From Halichondria panicea (lineage: Eukaryota > Porifera > Demospongiae > Suberitida > Halichondriidae), in assembly GCF_963675165.1 (NCBI RefSeq), contig NC_087384.1, positions 669,001-733,000 on the forward strand: a stretch of DNA of 64,000 nucleotides. The letters are read 5' to 3'. The notes beneath the pieces are model-generated. The model was not told the DNA's origin and did not search any database. It saw only the letters and a list, made by a program, of their open reading frames with translations. This document shows positions 49,323 to 64,000 of the stretch, piece by piece (position 1 is the stretch's first letter; every line of letters starts with the position of its first letter). A program made the position numbers and the translations under genes.

Positions 49323-49425
49323 TGTTTGTACTCTAAATAATGCCCATTTATTTGGGTGTGCATTATCAAGACTAGAGGCTCTAGTAGAGCTCCCTAGCTA
49401 CACTTAGCAACCAAGCAGCGAGCAC

Positions 49426-52400
49426 ATGGAGAGCCTCAAGTCAGATCTAAAGAATGTACAAGGCGTGATAAAGGATCTCCTGAGCCAGCTAAGTGGAGAA
49501 CTTCCCGTAGCCTCATGGAGGTTCCCTGAGAAGCTGGCTGCAAATCTGGACCCTCTGGAGGAGCTCCAATCACGTGATCGGGAGGAGGAGGGGCTGGGGG
49601 ACCTCAAGACATTGCTCATGGAGCTCCTTGTGGACAGGTGAGGGCATCCATTTATTGAAAATTCCAAAGCGTATTTAATTATTGCAATTGCAGACTTCTG
49701 TTTTTGCTCCAATGTTGCGTTCGATTCTCGGAGACGAGTCAGGGTCAAAAGTTCACATCCCTCCCCCTCACGCTGGGATCTACAGTGAAGAAATTTTCTC
49801 GCAAAATCCAGCATGACTACGCATCACTCAAAAAAACAACGGAGAAGGTTTGTAATATTCTATGCTCCTCTTGTGTCAAATTCACTAGGAAAAATCTTCT
49901 GCAATTTTAATGTTATTTTGTACATTTTATTTGTTTTTTTTTTATCAATTCTTTCTGCTTTTATTTCTGTAGGTGTTGGTGAGGGAGGAGCACATAGCTG
50001 TTCTTGAGGCTACTGTATCAGAGCTGCAGTCCCAGTCACCACTACCTCACAGCCACTCCATCACCACTGTACCCTCTCATGATCCCATGCCAATCGAACC
50101 TCCGTCTCTTGTTCCCTACGAGGCTCTGGGTACTATGAAAATTAACCGTCTCTATTCCTCAGTGGCTATTAAACCCTCAACCAAATCTATAATCGAGGTC
50201 AAGCGCACTCCGACATTAACTCGAGGCTGCAGTATATCCACACAAACTACAGAAACTGGATTTGCACTGTGTGTGCAGTGTGCAGGCACTCACCAAACAT
50301 TAGTGGAGCTAGCGGACACTGTGATTAATACATCCTCCACACACAAGCTGAAGAGTGAGCTATCAACCAGAGACTGGGCAGGTCTTGTCAGTGTTGGTGG
50401 ATTGGACACTAGAGAATGGGCTGGCTGCTTCACAACTGACTTGAATGCGTTGAGTCATCGTGCTAGTTCACAGGAGTGTCGAGTGGAGGAGCTGGAGGGA
50501 CAGCTGGTAGAGCAGAGGGAGATGGTACTAGCAATGGAGGGGGAGATAGCCTCACTCACAGCTCATGTCAACCACCTACAAGTAACTAAATGCAATCATT
50601 TTGTGTACAATAACGTTTTTATATCCTACTGTAGCAGGGAAATGTATTTAACGCTAGTCCCCTTCATTTTGAGTTGTCTCTAGAGTTTTGGTGGTCTAAA
50701 TTTTATGATTTTCTGAAAGCTTAAAAGGAGCTTTTTCAGATGGTTTGCTTAAATCCTAAATTTGGAACGGGCCATAATTTCTTATTTTCGGGAAAATACC
50801 GTGGGCTATATATAGCCCATGGTATCTTGTCAAAAACAGGCCAAAATAGACTTTTGATTTTAATACATCATCTGAAAGGCCTCTCTCTAAGCTTTCGGAA
50901 AATCATAAAATTAACATTATTGGACCAACAGAACTAAAATTATAGCCGTCAAATATCATAGCTATTATAGCGCATTTATGAGGGATGTAGCTACTGCAGC
51001 ACTGCAATATTGTTACATTTCTACTGATTCCGTGCAGGCTAATGTGGAGGAGGTGAGACAGGTGGGTGACAAGTCATTGGCCAGTACCCAGCGAATGTTG
51101 GGAGCTCAGTTGAGGGAGTTGAGAGAGAGTGTGGGTCGACTAGAGACTGCTAATGGTGTGGTGTGTGAGGAACTGGGGGTATCACGGAAACAGGAGTCAT
51201 TGCTCAAGGCTAGAATGGCAGAAATAGGTAAGCTCTGGCGATTGCATGTCTGTACTTAATCACCATTATCTTTGGTTTGTCTTATTGTACCGTGATACCA
51301 CATACAGATTCATTTAGAAGTGATTTTTATTGAAAACTATCGTACAAATTATATTGTAGTCATCATTACAGCACAGAACCTGCATATTCAATACCTAACA
51401 GTTCCTGTTTCTGCCCCCCTCCTCCTATAGAGGCCAGGAGAACAGAGGTTTTACGAGAGCTCCAAGCTGTGCAGAGCAGAGAGATGAGGCTGCTCTCATC
51501 ACAACAGACATTGGAGAGGGAGCTGGAGGTGGCCGTGGGAGAGAGGGCAAAGGTCAAGGAGGCCCTTGAGGAGAACAAGCTTCAACTGACTAAAACTAAG
51601 ATCGCCTCACAGACAATGGAAAAGAAGAACAAGGTAGCATAATTGCACAGCAGAATATCGTTAGCTAGCTAAATTTGAGAGCTCATAACTTGTGTTTTGA
51701 AGGTCAAATCTGTGTGGCAAAAGTTAAACCCAGAAATTATTTATTTTTGGTAAGTTTTCATATTGGATGTAAGTACCGTATTCCTCCTGCGGCTATCTAT
51801 TGTATTCCTTATAGGCCATTTTCTCAAAGCAATCCTCTCTGCTGTCTCGACTGGGCCAATTGGATGAGGAATGTGATGATATGCGAGGGAGGCTGTGGGG
51901 GGTGGAGCGTGAGAGGGAGGCACTGTGCGAGGAGCTGACTGACATACAGGCCCAATGTGTGGGCCTCAGGGCAGAACTGGACACTGAGAAGGTATATGCA
52001 CACTCGTCATGTGACTGTCACTAAACTTGTGAGATGAAAACTGCCTATACTGTATTTTTTTCTCTCGTCAATTTTCACGGTGTAGTGTACAGTGTTTGTC
52101 ATAGTGTTGTGTGTGTGTGTAGTGTTCAGTCTAATAAAAGTGTATGATTTTGTACTTGTATTTTAGGTATTGTGTATGATACATACTGTAATGTAATTGT
52201 TTGTGTGTGTAGGAGAAGCTGTCAGTGTCCGTGAGTGAGGGGGAGCGACTGAGAGGTGTCTGCTGTGAACTGGAGACTCAGATCAAGACCACAATGACAC
52301 AACTGGACGCAGAGAGGGAGAGATGCAGGTGAGTGCATTGTTGCACTGTAGCATGTACATGTATATCACAAGCATTATATAATTTCAATCCTGGTTAGGC

Positions 52401-53544
52401 AGACAATTAGTATAATAGTTTAGGCGTCAGCTACGTTGCAACAAGTCCAAGGTTGACCTCTTAAAGTTTGTACAAGTGCATTTCTTCCTGCCTTAATATT
52501 TGAAGTAGTTTGGCGTTGTGTTAGTTTGTTGTGCTCTGCAATAGGCTGCTGATGGACTACCCGTTTGTGAAGCAGACTAGAACTGGTTATGTGGAGCACA
52601 TCCGTTCCTTGTCAACAAGAGAATCACAGAAGCAGATCTCAGCCAATACTGTGCGGATACTTTTACTAGAGGAGCAGAACTCTGAATTGAGAGAGAGGGG
52701 CGTAGCAGAGGTCAGGGAGAGAGGGACCAACTCTGCACCACTGGTGAGTGTGTGGTGTTGGGCACTGTGAGCCTATAGCTATAACATGTACATAGCAGAT
52801 TAAACCTTTCCTGGCTTTTAAAGTGCACAGTATTGTAAGTTAGATACACGATTGTAGTCTGAACAACTGTACAAACGGCCATAACTTGAGTACAATTGAT
52901 CCAATGTCAAAATTTTTATCATTTTCTGAAAGCTTAGAAAGAAACCTTTCAAATGGTGTAATTCAATCCAAAATTTCGTCAGGGCCAAAATTTGTCATTT
53001 TTCGGCCTTGGACCATGGGCTATATATAATCCATGATACGACCAAAATAATGGTAAATACTTAATTTTTCAAATACGAACTTTGATGACACCATTTGAAA
53101 GGTCTCTTTATAAGCTTTCAGAAAATCCTCACGAATTTTACATTTGATCCAGAGAATTCAAGTTATGGCAGCTGAAAGAGTCCCCGAACCATTGATTAAA
53201 GGGGGGGTTACAGTTTTGTCTTGTGAAGAGATTCAAGCTATGTGTACTGTAGATGGAGCTACCAACTAGGCACCAAATATACATTAATACAATTTACTGT
53301 ATCAATCCCCATCCCGCTGTAGTTACGAGCCCCAGTGCGTATGTGGAGGGATGGACTACTAACCCAAGTGCACAGTGAACAGGCCATGGCCAGACAAGCA
53401 GCCTCAAGCAAGCAGCACTCTAATGATGATCGAGTCGTCTCCCCCATGATCAGACCACCGTCCTCGGGCTCTCTCAAAGGTCGCTTAGGTCACCTCGTCA
53501 CAGCCATTGCTGATCATCGCTCCAATGTGGACAATTCATTATAA
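49426..53544 (+). CDS. CCDC157: Coiled-coil protein CCDC157
   Basis: Nine exons (49426-49637, 49694-49847, 49973-50581, 51038-51227, 51431-51633, 51815-51991, 52213-52328, 52545-52743, 53323-53544) give 693 aa. The N-terminus ESLKSDLKNVQGVIKDLLS, then WRFPEKLAANLD and LLVDRLLFLLQ, resembles human CCDC157. A Ser/Thr-rich middle is followed by long heptad-rich coiled coil (about residues 325-640), a conserved MDYPFVKQ stretch and a basic-Ser tail. CCDC157 is reported in Golgi organisation and male fertility; function here is inferred. Introns 3 and 8 each hold an F1 foldback repeat. Its 3' end converges on the next gene with 136 bp between. Confidence 0.78.
50690..50960. repeat. Foldback repeat, family F1, in CCDC157 intron 3
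   Basis: Left arm GATTTTCTGAAAGCTTAAAA and right arm TAAGCTTTCGGAAAATCAT flank a centre with GGGCTATATATAGCCCATGG. About 270 bp, no coding sequence. Confidence 0.85.
52860..53200. repeat. Foldback repeat, family F1, in CCDC157 intron 8
   Basis: ATTTTCTGAAAGCTTAGAAA and CCTTTCAAATGGTG on the left pair with CACCATTTGAAAGG and ATAAGCTTTCAGAAAAT on the right; the centre reads CCATGGGCTATATATAATCC. About 340 bp. Confidence 0.88.
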
Positions 53545-53680
53545 ACATTGAACAGTTATTCTGTTTCATTAACATCATCATAATTAGTCATAACCGGTTA
53601 TATCGAAGAATTTTTTACAATGGTGATATAAATGAGTTTAAGTATAACAACAAAATTAAAGACAAATAATTATAATTATA

Positions 53681-54610
53681 TCACTTCAGCACAAATTCCC
53701 CTCTAAAGCCAGGTACATTATCAACAAAATCAGAGAATTCAGTTCGAATGTTCTCATACTTAGTCTCCCAACTGTCCTTGAGTTGGGTCATGGCCTCCAG
53801 TCTTATCGCCAGTTCCTCCACTCTCTGTCTCTGATCATCGAGTTCTCTACCAACCTCTCCTAGTCTGCACTCATAGTCATCACACACATCAGCTAACTTG
53901 TCCTTAAACTGTCCCTCTAGTTCTTCTTTCTGTCTCTCCAACGCTCGGCATTCTTCCAGTTTTAGTAACTCCATCTGTTCTGATAGTGCCTCCTGTTTGT
54001 CCTCCTCGGCTTGTTGGTTATTTTGCTGTGCTATCTCAGAAACTGTTGCTGCCACTTTACAAGACTCGACTCTCGCTATATAAACCTCTTCTTGTCTCGC
54101 TTCTTCCACAGCTTCTTGTTTTACCGCCTCTGCTTCTGCCCATGTGTTATCAATCTTTCTAGCTAGTGTCTCTTCGTGCTTCTGAGTTAGTTTCTTTAAG
54201 GTACTAGCAAATTCTTCCCGTAGCTTTGTCTCAAGGATGGAGTTTTGTCGTGCTATAGCTCTGAGCTGGCTCTGATGGGCCTCTTGGAATAACGCCTGTC
54301 TCTCTTTCAACCATTCAGAATTAGCCGCTGTTAGTTTCTCCTCGGCCTTTGCTGCCTCTTCTCTTCGTATCACCTCCTCGACACTGCGGATTGTTCGTTG
54401 CCTCTTGTCCTCACTCAGTTCCTCATACTGCTGTCTCAGCTCCTCTCCAATGTCTGCATACACAAAACAATATCATCACAAGTTGTACAGTGCAAACTAG
54501 GCTAGCTAGATGTATATTTTATGCTAATTTTCTAGCTACTCACTGATAATAGTCTCATGTGACAGGGCTTGCTGTGAGTCTGTTCTCAGCACAATAGGAG
54601 AACTCATCAT
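53681..54610 (-). CDS. Coiled-coil protein, C6orf163-like
   Basis: Two exons (54610-54544 and 54453-53681) give 279 aa. The start MMSSPIVLRTDSQQ precedes a protein that is almost wholly alpha-helical coiled coil, rich in Glu, Lys, Gln and Ala (about residues 25-255). The end, EAMTQLKDSWETKYENIR then FVDNVPGFRGEFVLK, resembles the C-terminal region of vertebrate C6orf163 as I recall it. I cannot run the comparison, so the name is provisional; any long coiled-coil protein is an alternative. The second ATG (54607) is an equally possible start. It is head-to-head with PSPH (187 bp) and converges with CCDC157. Confidence 0.65.
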
Positions 54611-54797
54611 CAAAGGAATTCCGATAAAAAAAGTGATCAAAAGCAAAACAAACAGTTGCCAATAACAACAACAAAGGTCAACGAGCCCCGCCCCCACACA
54701 CGTGGCTGCAAAACTTCATTGTCTTCTTCACACAGCTTTTCTTGTCTTCATATTGAGACTCTGTTACCCCTCTGTCAGGTAAAAGCAATTTCACAAG

Positions 54798-56403
54798 ATG
54801 GTAGAGGCAGCTAAGGAAGTGTGGAGACGTGCTAATGCGGTGTGTTTTGATGTGGACAGCACTCTGATCATAGAGGAGGGGATCGATGCTCTGGCCCAGT
54901 ACTGTGGTGTTGGGGAGAAGGTGGCAGAGTGGTGAGTGAGTGAGTCCTGTACAGGGGACTCTGTAGTGTGGTGTTGGGGAGAAGGTGGCAGAGTGGTGAG
55001 TGAGTGAGTCCTGTACAGGGGACTCTGTAGTGTGCTTTACACCATTTGTGGCTACAAGTTTATTATAGTTGCTGTGTAGTAGCTGCTTTCAATGCAAACG
55101 GCAGTTCCATTGTACCAGTTGGTACCGAGTCCTACATATTAGGAGTGCTTATTTTAATTTACAAGTTGATCTCACAAATCAGTTTAGAATACGGATAAAA
55201 TATGGTAGTTACTGTTCATCTTTACTGTTCATCTTGTTCTTTCCCAGGACTCGTAAAGCTATGGGTGGGTCAGTGACGTTCCAAGAAGCACTGAGAGCAC
55301 GGCTAGGTCTCATAAAGCCGTCACGAGAGCAAGTGGAGGCTATAAAGAAAGAAAAGAACCCCAAAGATATCCTCACCCCAGGAATCGAGTAAGCTCTCTT
55401 ATCGTGTTGGTACTGATGTATCAGACGTACCGTTGTACTTGCAGGCAGTTGGTTGGTTTGCTCCACTCTCGAGGGACGATAGTGTACCTGGTGTCCGGAG
55501 GGTTCCACTGTATGATAGACCCACTGGCTGACTACCTCAACATACCCAGAGAGAATGTGTTTGCCAATAGAATACTCTTCAACGATAAAGGTGTGTTTTA
55601 GATGCATTTTGTGTTGTTTTGAAATTGGTTGAAGCTTTGCCCAGTCAAAAATAGTTGCCAAAATGCCTACTTTTAATAACTCCACGTTAAGCCTCCTTTT
55701 TACAAGTTCAAATTATTCAGCTACATTTTGTGTTATATATTACAGCTTTTTGATACCTGTACATACGAACAAGTGCGTGATCACTGTGATAGTATCCCCA
55801 GGGCTCACACACACACTCATGCACTCTAGGAGATTACGCTGGATTTGATGAAGAGCAGCCGACTAGTAGAACTGGAGGCAAGCCGAAGGTGGTGGGTCAG
55901 ATCAAGGAGAAATACAAGATGTAAGGGAACAACATATAAAGCACATGGTGTTTTAACCCTTTCATCCCTGCAGTGTGGTGATGATAGGAGATGGAGCTAC
56001 AGATATGGAAGCCTGTCCACCAGCTGTAAGCACCTACTAATTTTGCTATCATGTTTTTAAAGCTAGAATTAAGAAACAGTCATCTTGTTGTGTATGTGTG
56101 CTGTTTAAAGAACAGGCAGGGGAGGTCCGACACAAGTACTTTGATTAGGCTGAAATTGAGTTAATTAGTCACATGCAACAATGAATTTACTGTCGAATTT
56201 TGCACGTGACCAAGCCTAATCAATTGATCGAGGTACTCGTGTCGTACCTCCTCTAGGGAACTGGCTAACAGTGTTATACCTCCCACCCCCTTCAGGATAC
56301 ATTCATTGGTTTTGGAGGCAATGTGGTGAGAGAGAAGGTGAAGGCAGGTGCCCCGTGGTTCATCTACTCCATCACTGACCTCATCACTGAGTTACAGCTG
56401 TGA
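54798..56403 (+). CDS. PSPH: Phosphoserine phosphatase
   Basis: Exons 54798-54931, 55248-55388, 55445-55590, 55830-55920, 55974-56025 and 56296-56403 give 223 aa, close to the human 225. HAD-superfamily motifs are in place: CFDVDSTLI (motif I, catalytic Asp pair), YLVSGGFHCM (motif II Ser), the Lys of GGKPKVV (motif III) and MIGDGATDMEA (motif IV). The cap residues between motif I and II include GSVTFQEALRARL. The enzyme removes phosphate from phosphoserine, the last step of serine synthesis, in the cytosol. Confidence 0.96.
54905..55030. repeat. 62-bp tandem duplication spanning the PSPH exon 1 donor
   Basis: GTGTTGGGGAGAAGGTGGCA, the exon end and donor GTGAGTGAGTGAG, and the following CCTGTACAGGGGACTCTGTA occur twice in a row (starts about 54905 and 54967). 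The model uses the first donor. Use of the second would insert sequence that includes in-frame stop potential. Confidence 0.88.
56122..56250. mobile_element. MITE-like element in PSPH intron 5
   Basis: Left GAGGTCCGACACAAGTACTT ... GATTAGGCT pairs with right AGCCTAATCAATTGATC ... GTACTCGTGTCGTACCTC. About 130 bp without coding sequence. A terminal shard is present in the insert of kelch 11 (about 39130). Confidence 0.8.
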
Positions 56404-56579
56404 ACTGCAGATCGCTATATAATAGTTTTATAGTTTTATAACTCTATAATGCTTTTATAGTGTGCATAATATATAAATTTACATGACGTTAAATCAGTTT
56501 TTGTGCAAATTTCAAAGCTGTGTAACAGCACGTTCTTCACAAATAAATATAGCACTAAGTAACAACGATTTCATCTCAT

Positions 56580-56696
56580 ACCGTATATGCTTGATCAGAG
56601 GCCGCGCTTGTATAAAGGCCGCACTCAAATAGTAGCCTCCCTTGCTAGCAAAATGAAACATTTAGTAGCCGCGGCTCCTGATCAAGCATATACGGT
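56580..56696. mobile_element. MITE-like element with ACCGTATATGCTTGATCAG ends
   Basis: ACCGTATATGCTTGATCAG (left) is the exact complement of the right end CTGATCAAGCATATACGGT, around an interior of about 80 bp with GGCCGC motifs. It lies between the converging PSPH and HPD genes. Confidence 0.9.
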
Positions 56697-56785
56697 AAAT
56701 TATAGATTGTAAACAGTTTCAAATATAGCACTGAGCACAACGAAAAGATTTATCTCATATATACATAAAATAGATTGTAACCAGT

Positions 56786-60555
<3,770 letters not shown>

Positions 60556-60873
60556 AATTATTCTTAGCTCTCTGCTTTATATACTGCACTGGAGGATCCC
60601 TCACCCGGCCTGGCCTTTGCAGCTTATCAGTAATGAATTTAATTAACATCTAATTAATTATTTACCACACACAAAACAAAATAACAGTCACATGGTTCAG
60701 TGACCTTTGACCTTTGTGTTCTAATTAACAGAGATGTTACAAAATCACGTGCAAATTGAAAAATCTACACTAAGAAAAAATGGCCACTGAGTGTGCATGT
60801 GTGCCTATCGAGGTAGCTTATTCCGTCCCTATTAAAGTGTCTGTAGAGATAGCGAAGACTTATTAAGGCTAGT
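60556..60873. promoter_or_regulatory. Head-to-head promoter, HPD / NCOR
   Basis: 318 bp between start codons. AT-rich, no clear TATA box; contains AATCACGTGC, an E-box (CACGTG) at about 60745. Confidence 0.55.
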
Positions 60874-63800
60874 ATGAAGACTGGGAGGCGATCGGACTCA
60901 GAGAGTCTAAGAAGGGAGGCTAGGTAAGTCACTGCAGCTTTCAAACGTACAGTCAGTAAAACGTTTCTAAGGTCAAGTGCATTTATTGTGCTAGTGCGAG
61001 GGCTTTAGACTAGCTCTCACAGTCTGTTCAGCATAAGCTAGTTATTCAAGCACACACAATGGTGAATTGTCTATGTCTATAATAACAATTAGAAGGTTTA
61101 CGATCCCAAAAAAGCCTCATGCATTTATAATAATACTTGTACACTAATTATTATTATCCAATATTCAATGTAGGATGTCTTATACACCTTTGGTATCCCC
61201 TGGTACCCATACAGTAGCATTAGACATAACCCTATTCTCTATTAGGGACAGAGATATGAGTCGTCTTCATCGTAAGCGTCCATCAATGCTCTCAGAGTTT
61301 CATGGCAAACACAACAGCCATCGTGAGCAGGACAGAGATGCGTGAGTTACCTCAATTAATACCCACCAAGAGAGAGTAACCTCATTTGATTCATTTGTTG
61401 ATAACGGATACGATGATAATGTACCTTTGTTATAGTCTGTCAGTTTCCGTTCATTTCAATCTCCTTAATGTCTACCGTATAATACACTCTCCTCCCACAC
61501 AGTGACTCCGCCCACTTTCGTTCCTACAACCGTTACGCTCACGATCCCCTCGAATACGGTAGTCGCTTTCCCCCCTCGTCTGGGGGGATGCATCCCAAAC
61601 TGAAACCCGACCCCCGTAGTAAACGTCTCTACTCTCCAATGGCGAATCACCATAGCAACTACAGGGCACCCTATCATCAAATGTCTTATTCTCGTATAGA
61701 CAGTTTTAATGAAGGTTCTATAGACGAGGAGATTCGTGCTAAACGGCCGTGTCTGAGTGTGGACGTGTCAAGACGAGCCACTGACCCCCCCAATAGTGCC
61801 GACTCTGTTGCTAGTAGCAACCACGTGGGGGGTAGCCCACCCACTGTCACAAAGGTAAGTCGTGTCTTTTGCTGAGATACCCATAAATGGATCCGTTTTT
61901 GTCTCTGATTACTGGCTGTAGTAACATAACCACATTACTGTGCACTGTAGATTAGCAAGGCAGTAGGTGCATGTGTTGTAATCTAGAAGGAAGTCAATAA
62001 ATTACTATGTGTAAATATTACTGCTATAGTTGTGTGCCTTAAACTGGAGCGCGCGCACACACACAACCCCCCCCCCCCCCACATACACACACACACACAC
62101 TCACACACACACACAACCCCCCCCCCCCACATACACACACACACACACTCACACACACACACTCCCCCCCCATACACACACACACACACACACACACAGG
62201 GTGGTGGTCTGAGTGCCTACCACCTGGAGGATATAGACAGTGACGATGAGGAAGCTCTGCTCAAAGCTGACGAACCCAAACCCTCAGACATGGACGTGGG
62301 GAGACAGTCTGAGCAACCAACCATCAAACCCAGCAAGGAGGAGCTCCTTCAAATGATGGAGAAAGTGGACAGAGACATCTCAGCCCTGGAGAACCAAATA
62401 GTCTCCCTGCAGAAGAAACAGGTTAAGTTTGTTGAGTGTTGCCATGTGTTCACTTTTTAGTTAATTAATTATCAATTGCATAGTGTTAATATTGGTCATT
62501 TCCATGTGCACTTTTAGTATGGTTGTTGCAAGTGTATGACATATGTGTACACTGTATACAATTTAGTTATATTCCTTCACCTATTTACTGCAGGCTGAGC
62601 TCGAGGTGGGAGGTAAACTGTCCCCCCCTTCCCCGGTCACCCCCTCGCCAAAGACCCCTTCCCCCGATGTCAGCTCCCCCTCAGAGGAGAGCCCTGTTTT
62701 GCCCACCACTCCTGACCAACAACGACAGCCAGTGTCCAAGATGAGCCTCATAGAGACTATATACTCTGAGAACAAGAGCAAGGCATGTGCTGCACAAGGT
62801 CTCCTTCAAGCACTGGGTACACACATACCCACACAGCATGGAACGGTGAGCTGAGGGGCTACTCATACTAACAACATGAGAACTTCACATGTGTATACTG
62901 TAGATGTTCATTAACATAATTATGTGTGTTGTAAGCTGAGCATTTCTGACTAAGCGTTGTTATGTGTTGGCTGTAGGCCCTTTCACATGCAGTTATGCTC
63001 AGTGGGTAATGTTCATGTTGTCCTTCTCTCCACACAGCCACTGTATTTCCAGCCATCAGAGGCTCCATTCTACCATTCCAATATTGCAAGGTGAGTATTT
63101 GTCAGGCATCAAAATCATTTCACTGATTGCTTTTTGGTCTAAAATCCACCGTGTTTTTTTTAGTAAGCTTTGTGCAGGCCTGTGTTTTCCATTTCAAAAA
63201 ATTGTATTCACTGTGCCTTCTTCTGTTTGTTCAGCCATCGCTTGTTTCGCCCTCGTCTGATTGAGTATCTGAGACGTACTAAGTTGTCCCTCCACGAGAA
63301 AGAGTTGTCACTGTGTACCCGCTATGACAGCCTCATGGCCGACTGGGAGAGGAGGGTGGAGCGTATGGAGGGAGGGGCAAAGAAGAAGTGAGTACACACA
63401 GTGATGCAATACTATACACCGATGCGATACATAATTATATCAAACGGAAGTTAGTTAGCTCCCTAAGCATGCAAATTGATTGCAATGGACTTTTTATAGG
63501 TAGTTTTAGAGCCCCTTGTTCTTGCATTTGATAATTTCTAAAGGTGTATTTGATTTACTATTTTTGTGTGTTTTTGCAGGGCACGTGATCTTAAGAACAG
63601 AGAGTTGTTTGAGAAGACATTCCCAGAGCTCAAGGCGAGGAGAGAGCAGCAGGAGAGGTTCACAAGGTGAGGGAGTGAACCATATTACCTTTCTCTTGTA
63701 CTATGTATACTGTATGTGGCCTCTGAATGCATTACCAGAAGCATTACTAGAAGCATCTTACTGAATTATTTACTGTATGTAGACTATAAAGTTTGAAGCA

Positions 63801-64000
63801 GCTGTGTAAGCCCTTGTAGTTCATTAGGATTACTGTACTCTTGCAGTTTATTTGTCTGTATGCATACATTGCATGTACTGACTGTGTGTGTGTGAAACAC
63901 CTTTCTTTCTTCTCCAGGGTGGACCAGCGTGGGTTTGGTGTTGTGAGGAGTGATGCTGAACTCCATGAACTTATGTACGAGCTGAGTAATAAAGAGGCAG
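60874..64000 (+). CDS. NCOR: Nuclear receptor co-repressor (NCOR/SMRT), 5' part
   Basis: Nine exons are visible: 60874-60923, 61246-61341, 61503-61854, 62200-62421, 62594-62845, 63038-63090, 63235-63387, 63580-63666 and 63918 to the window end. Phases agree throughout. A basic, low-complexity N-terminus (about residues 1-190) precedes SKEELLQMMEKVDRDISALE, the coiled coil that in NCOR1/2 binds GPS2 and TBL1. Next comes a Pro/Ser-rich linker, then LIETIYSENKSKACAAQGLL and the RDLKNRELFEKTFPELKARR segment leading to the deacetylase-activating SANT region, which lies beyond the window. The family scaffolds HDAC3 repressor complexes in the nucleus. NCOR1 versus NCOR2 cannot be told; invertebrates usually have one gene. 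Confidence 0.93.
62049..62198. repeat. C-run and CA repeats at NCOR exon 4 acceptor
   Basis: Three cycles of a poly-C run followed by (CA)n, some with TCACACAC, end at the acceptor AG (62198-62199). Open frames through this stretch are repeat artefacts. Confidence 0.9.

Noticed and set aside
62030-62460. Plus-strand frame starting in the CA repeat before NCOR exon 4
   Set aside because: Only 62200-62421 is exon; the upstream part is intronic repeat.

Overview
This window looks like animal nuclear DNA, most likely from a sponge. Gene models have many short introns with standard splice sites, the DNA is AT-rich and full of TATAATTATA-type palindromes and (CA)n tracts, and several genes are animal-type: a DSL-domain membrane protein, an NCOR/SMRT co-repressor, HPD, malectin and a two-pore channel. 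Species assignment is inference. I rebuilt exon-intron models by hand. For the multi-exon genes the exon lengths sum to a whole number of codons, which supports them strongly.

Layout: (1) 1-6.2 kb is a mosaic of segmental duplications. It holds one intact DSL-domain gene, a broken second copy, and fragments of MMAB, of the two-pore channel 3' end and of a sulfotransferase, whose intact versions lie next door. (2) 6.2-17.2 kb holds MMAB (-), a TPC1-like two-pore channel of 25 exons (+), a single-exon membrane sulfotransferase (+), and a divergent histone H2A/H2B pair. (3) 17.4-46.1 kb is one gene, the chaperonin subunit CCT6 (-, 17 exons, 535 aa). Its intron 4 is about 24.2 kb and contains, on the opposite strand, a tandem array of about 14 kelch-type propeller genes and pseudogenes plus relics. 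(4) 46.3-64 kb holds malectin (+), a TLCD3-like protein (-), CCDC157 (+), a C6orf163-like coiled-coil protein (-), PSPH (+), HPD (-) and the 5' part of NCOR (+, cut by the window end).

The standout region is the kelch array. The copies share a nearly identical N-terminal blade and a nearly identical C-terminal kelch module, but carry four unrelated-looking central cores. The same 5' cassette (promoter, an ATG-only first exon and an intron) is attached to all four core types. About six copies are fully open; the rest carry frameshifts, deletions, lost splice sites or truncation. This is the pattern of a birth-and-death family that reshuffles or gene-converts modules, housed in an intron of an essential chaperonin gene. 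Its function is unknown. No signal peptide, membrane segment or BTB domain is visible, so an intracellular kelch-only role is the default inference.

Apart from the sulfotransferase and the kelch array, the genes alternate strands almost perfectly, forming six head-to-head pairs with only about 100-320 bp between start codons. Mobile or repetitive DNA is mostly small foldback or terminal-inverted-repeat elements in introns, and several introns place CA repeats directly against the 3' splice site.
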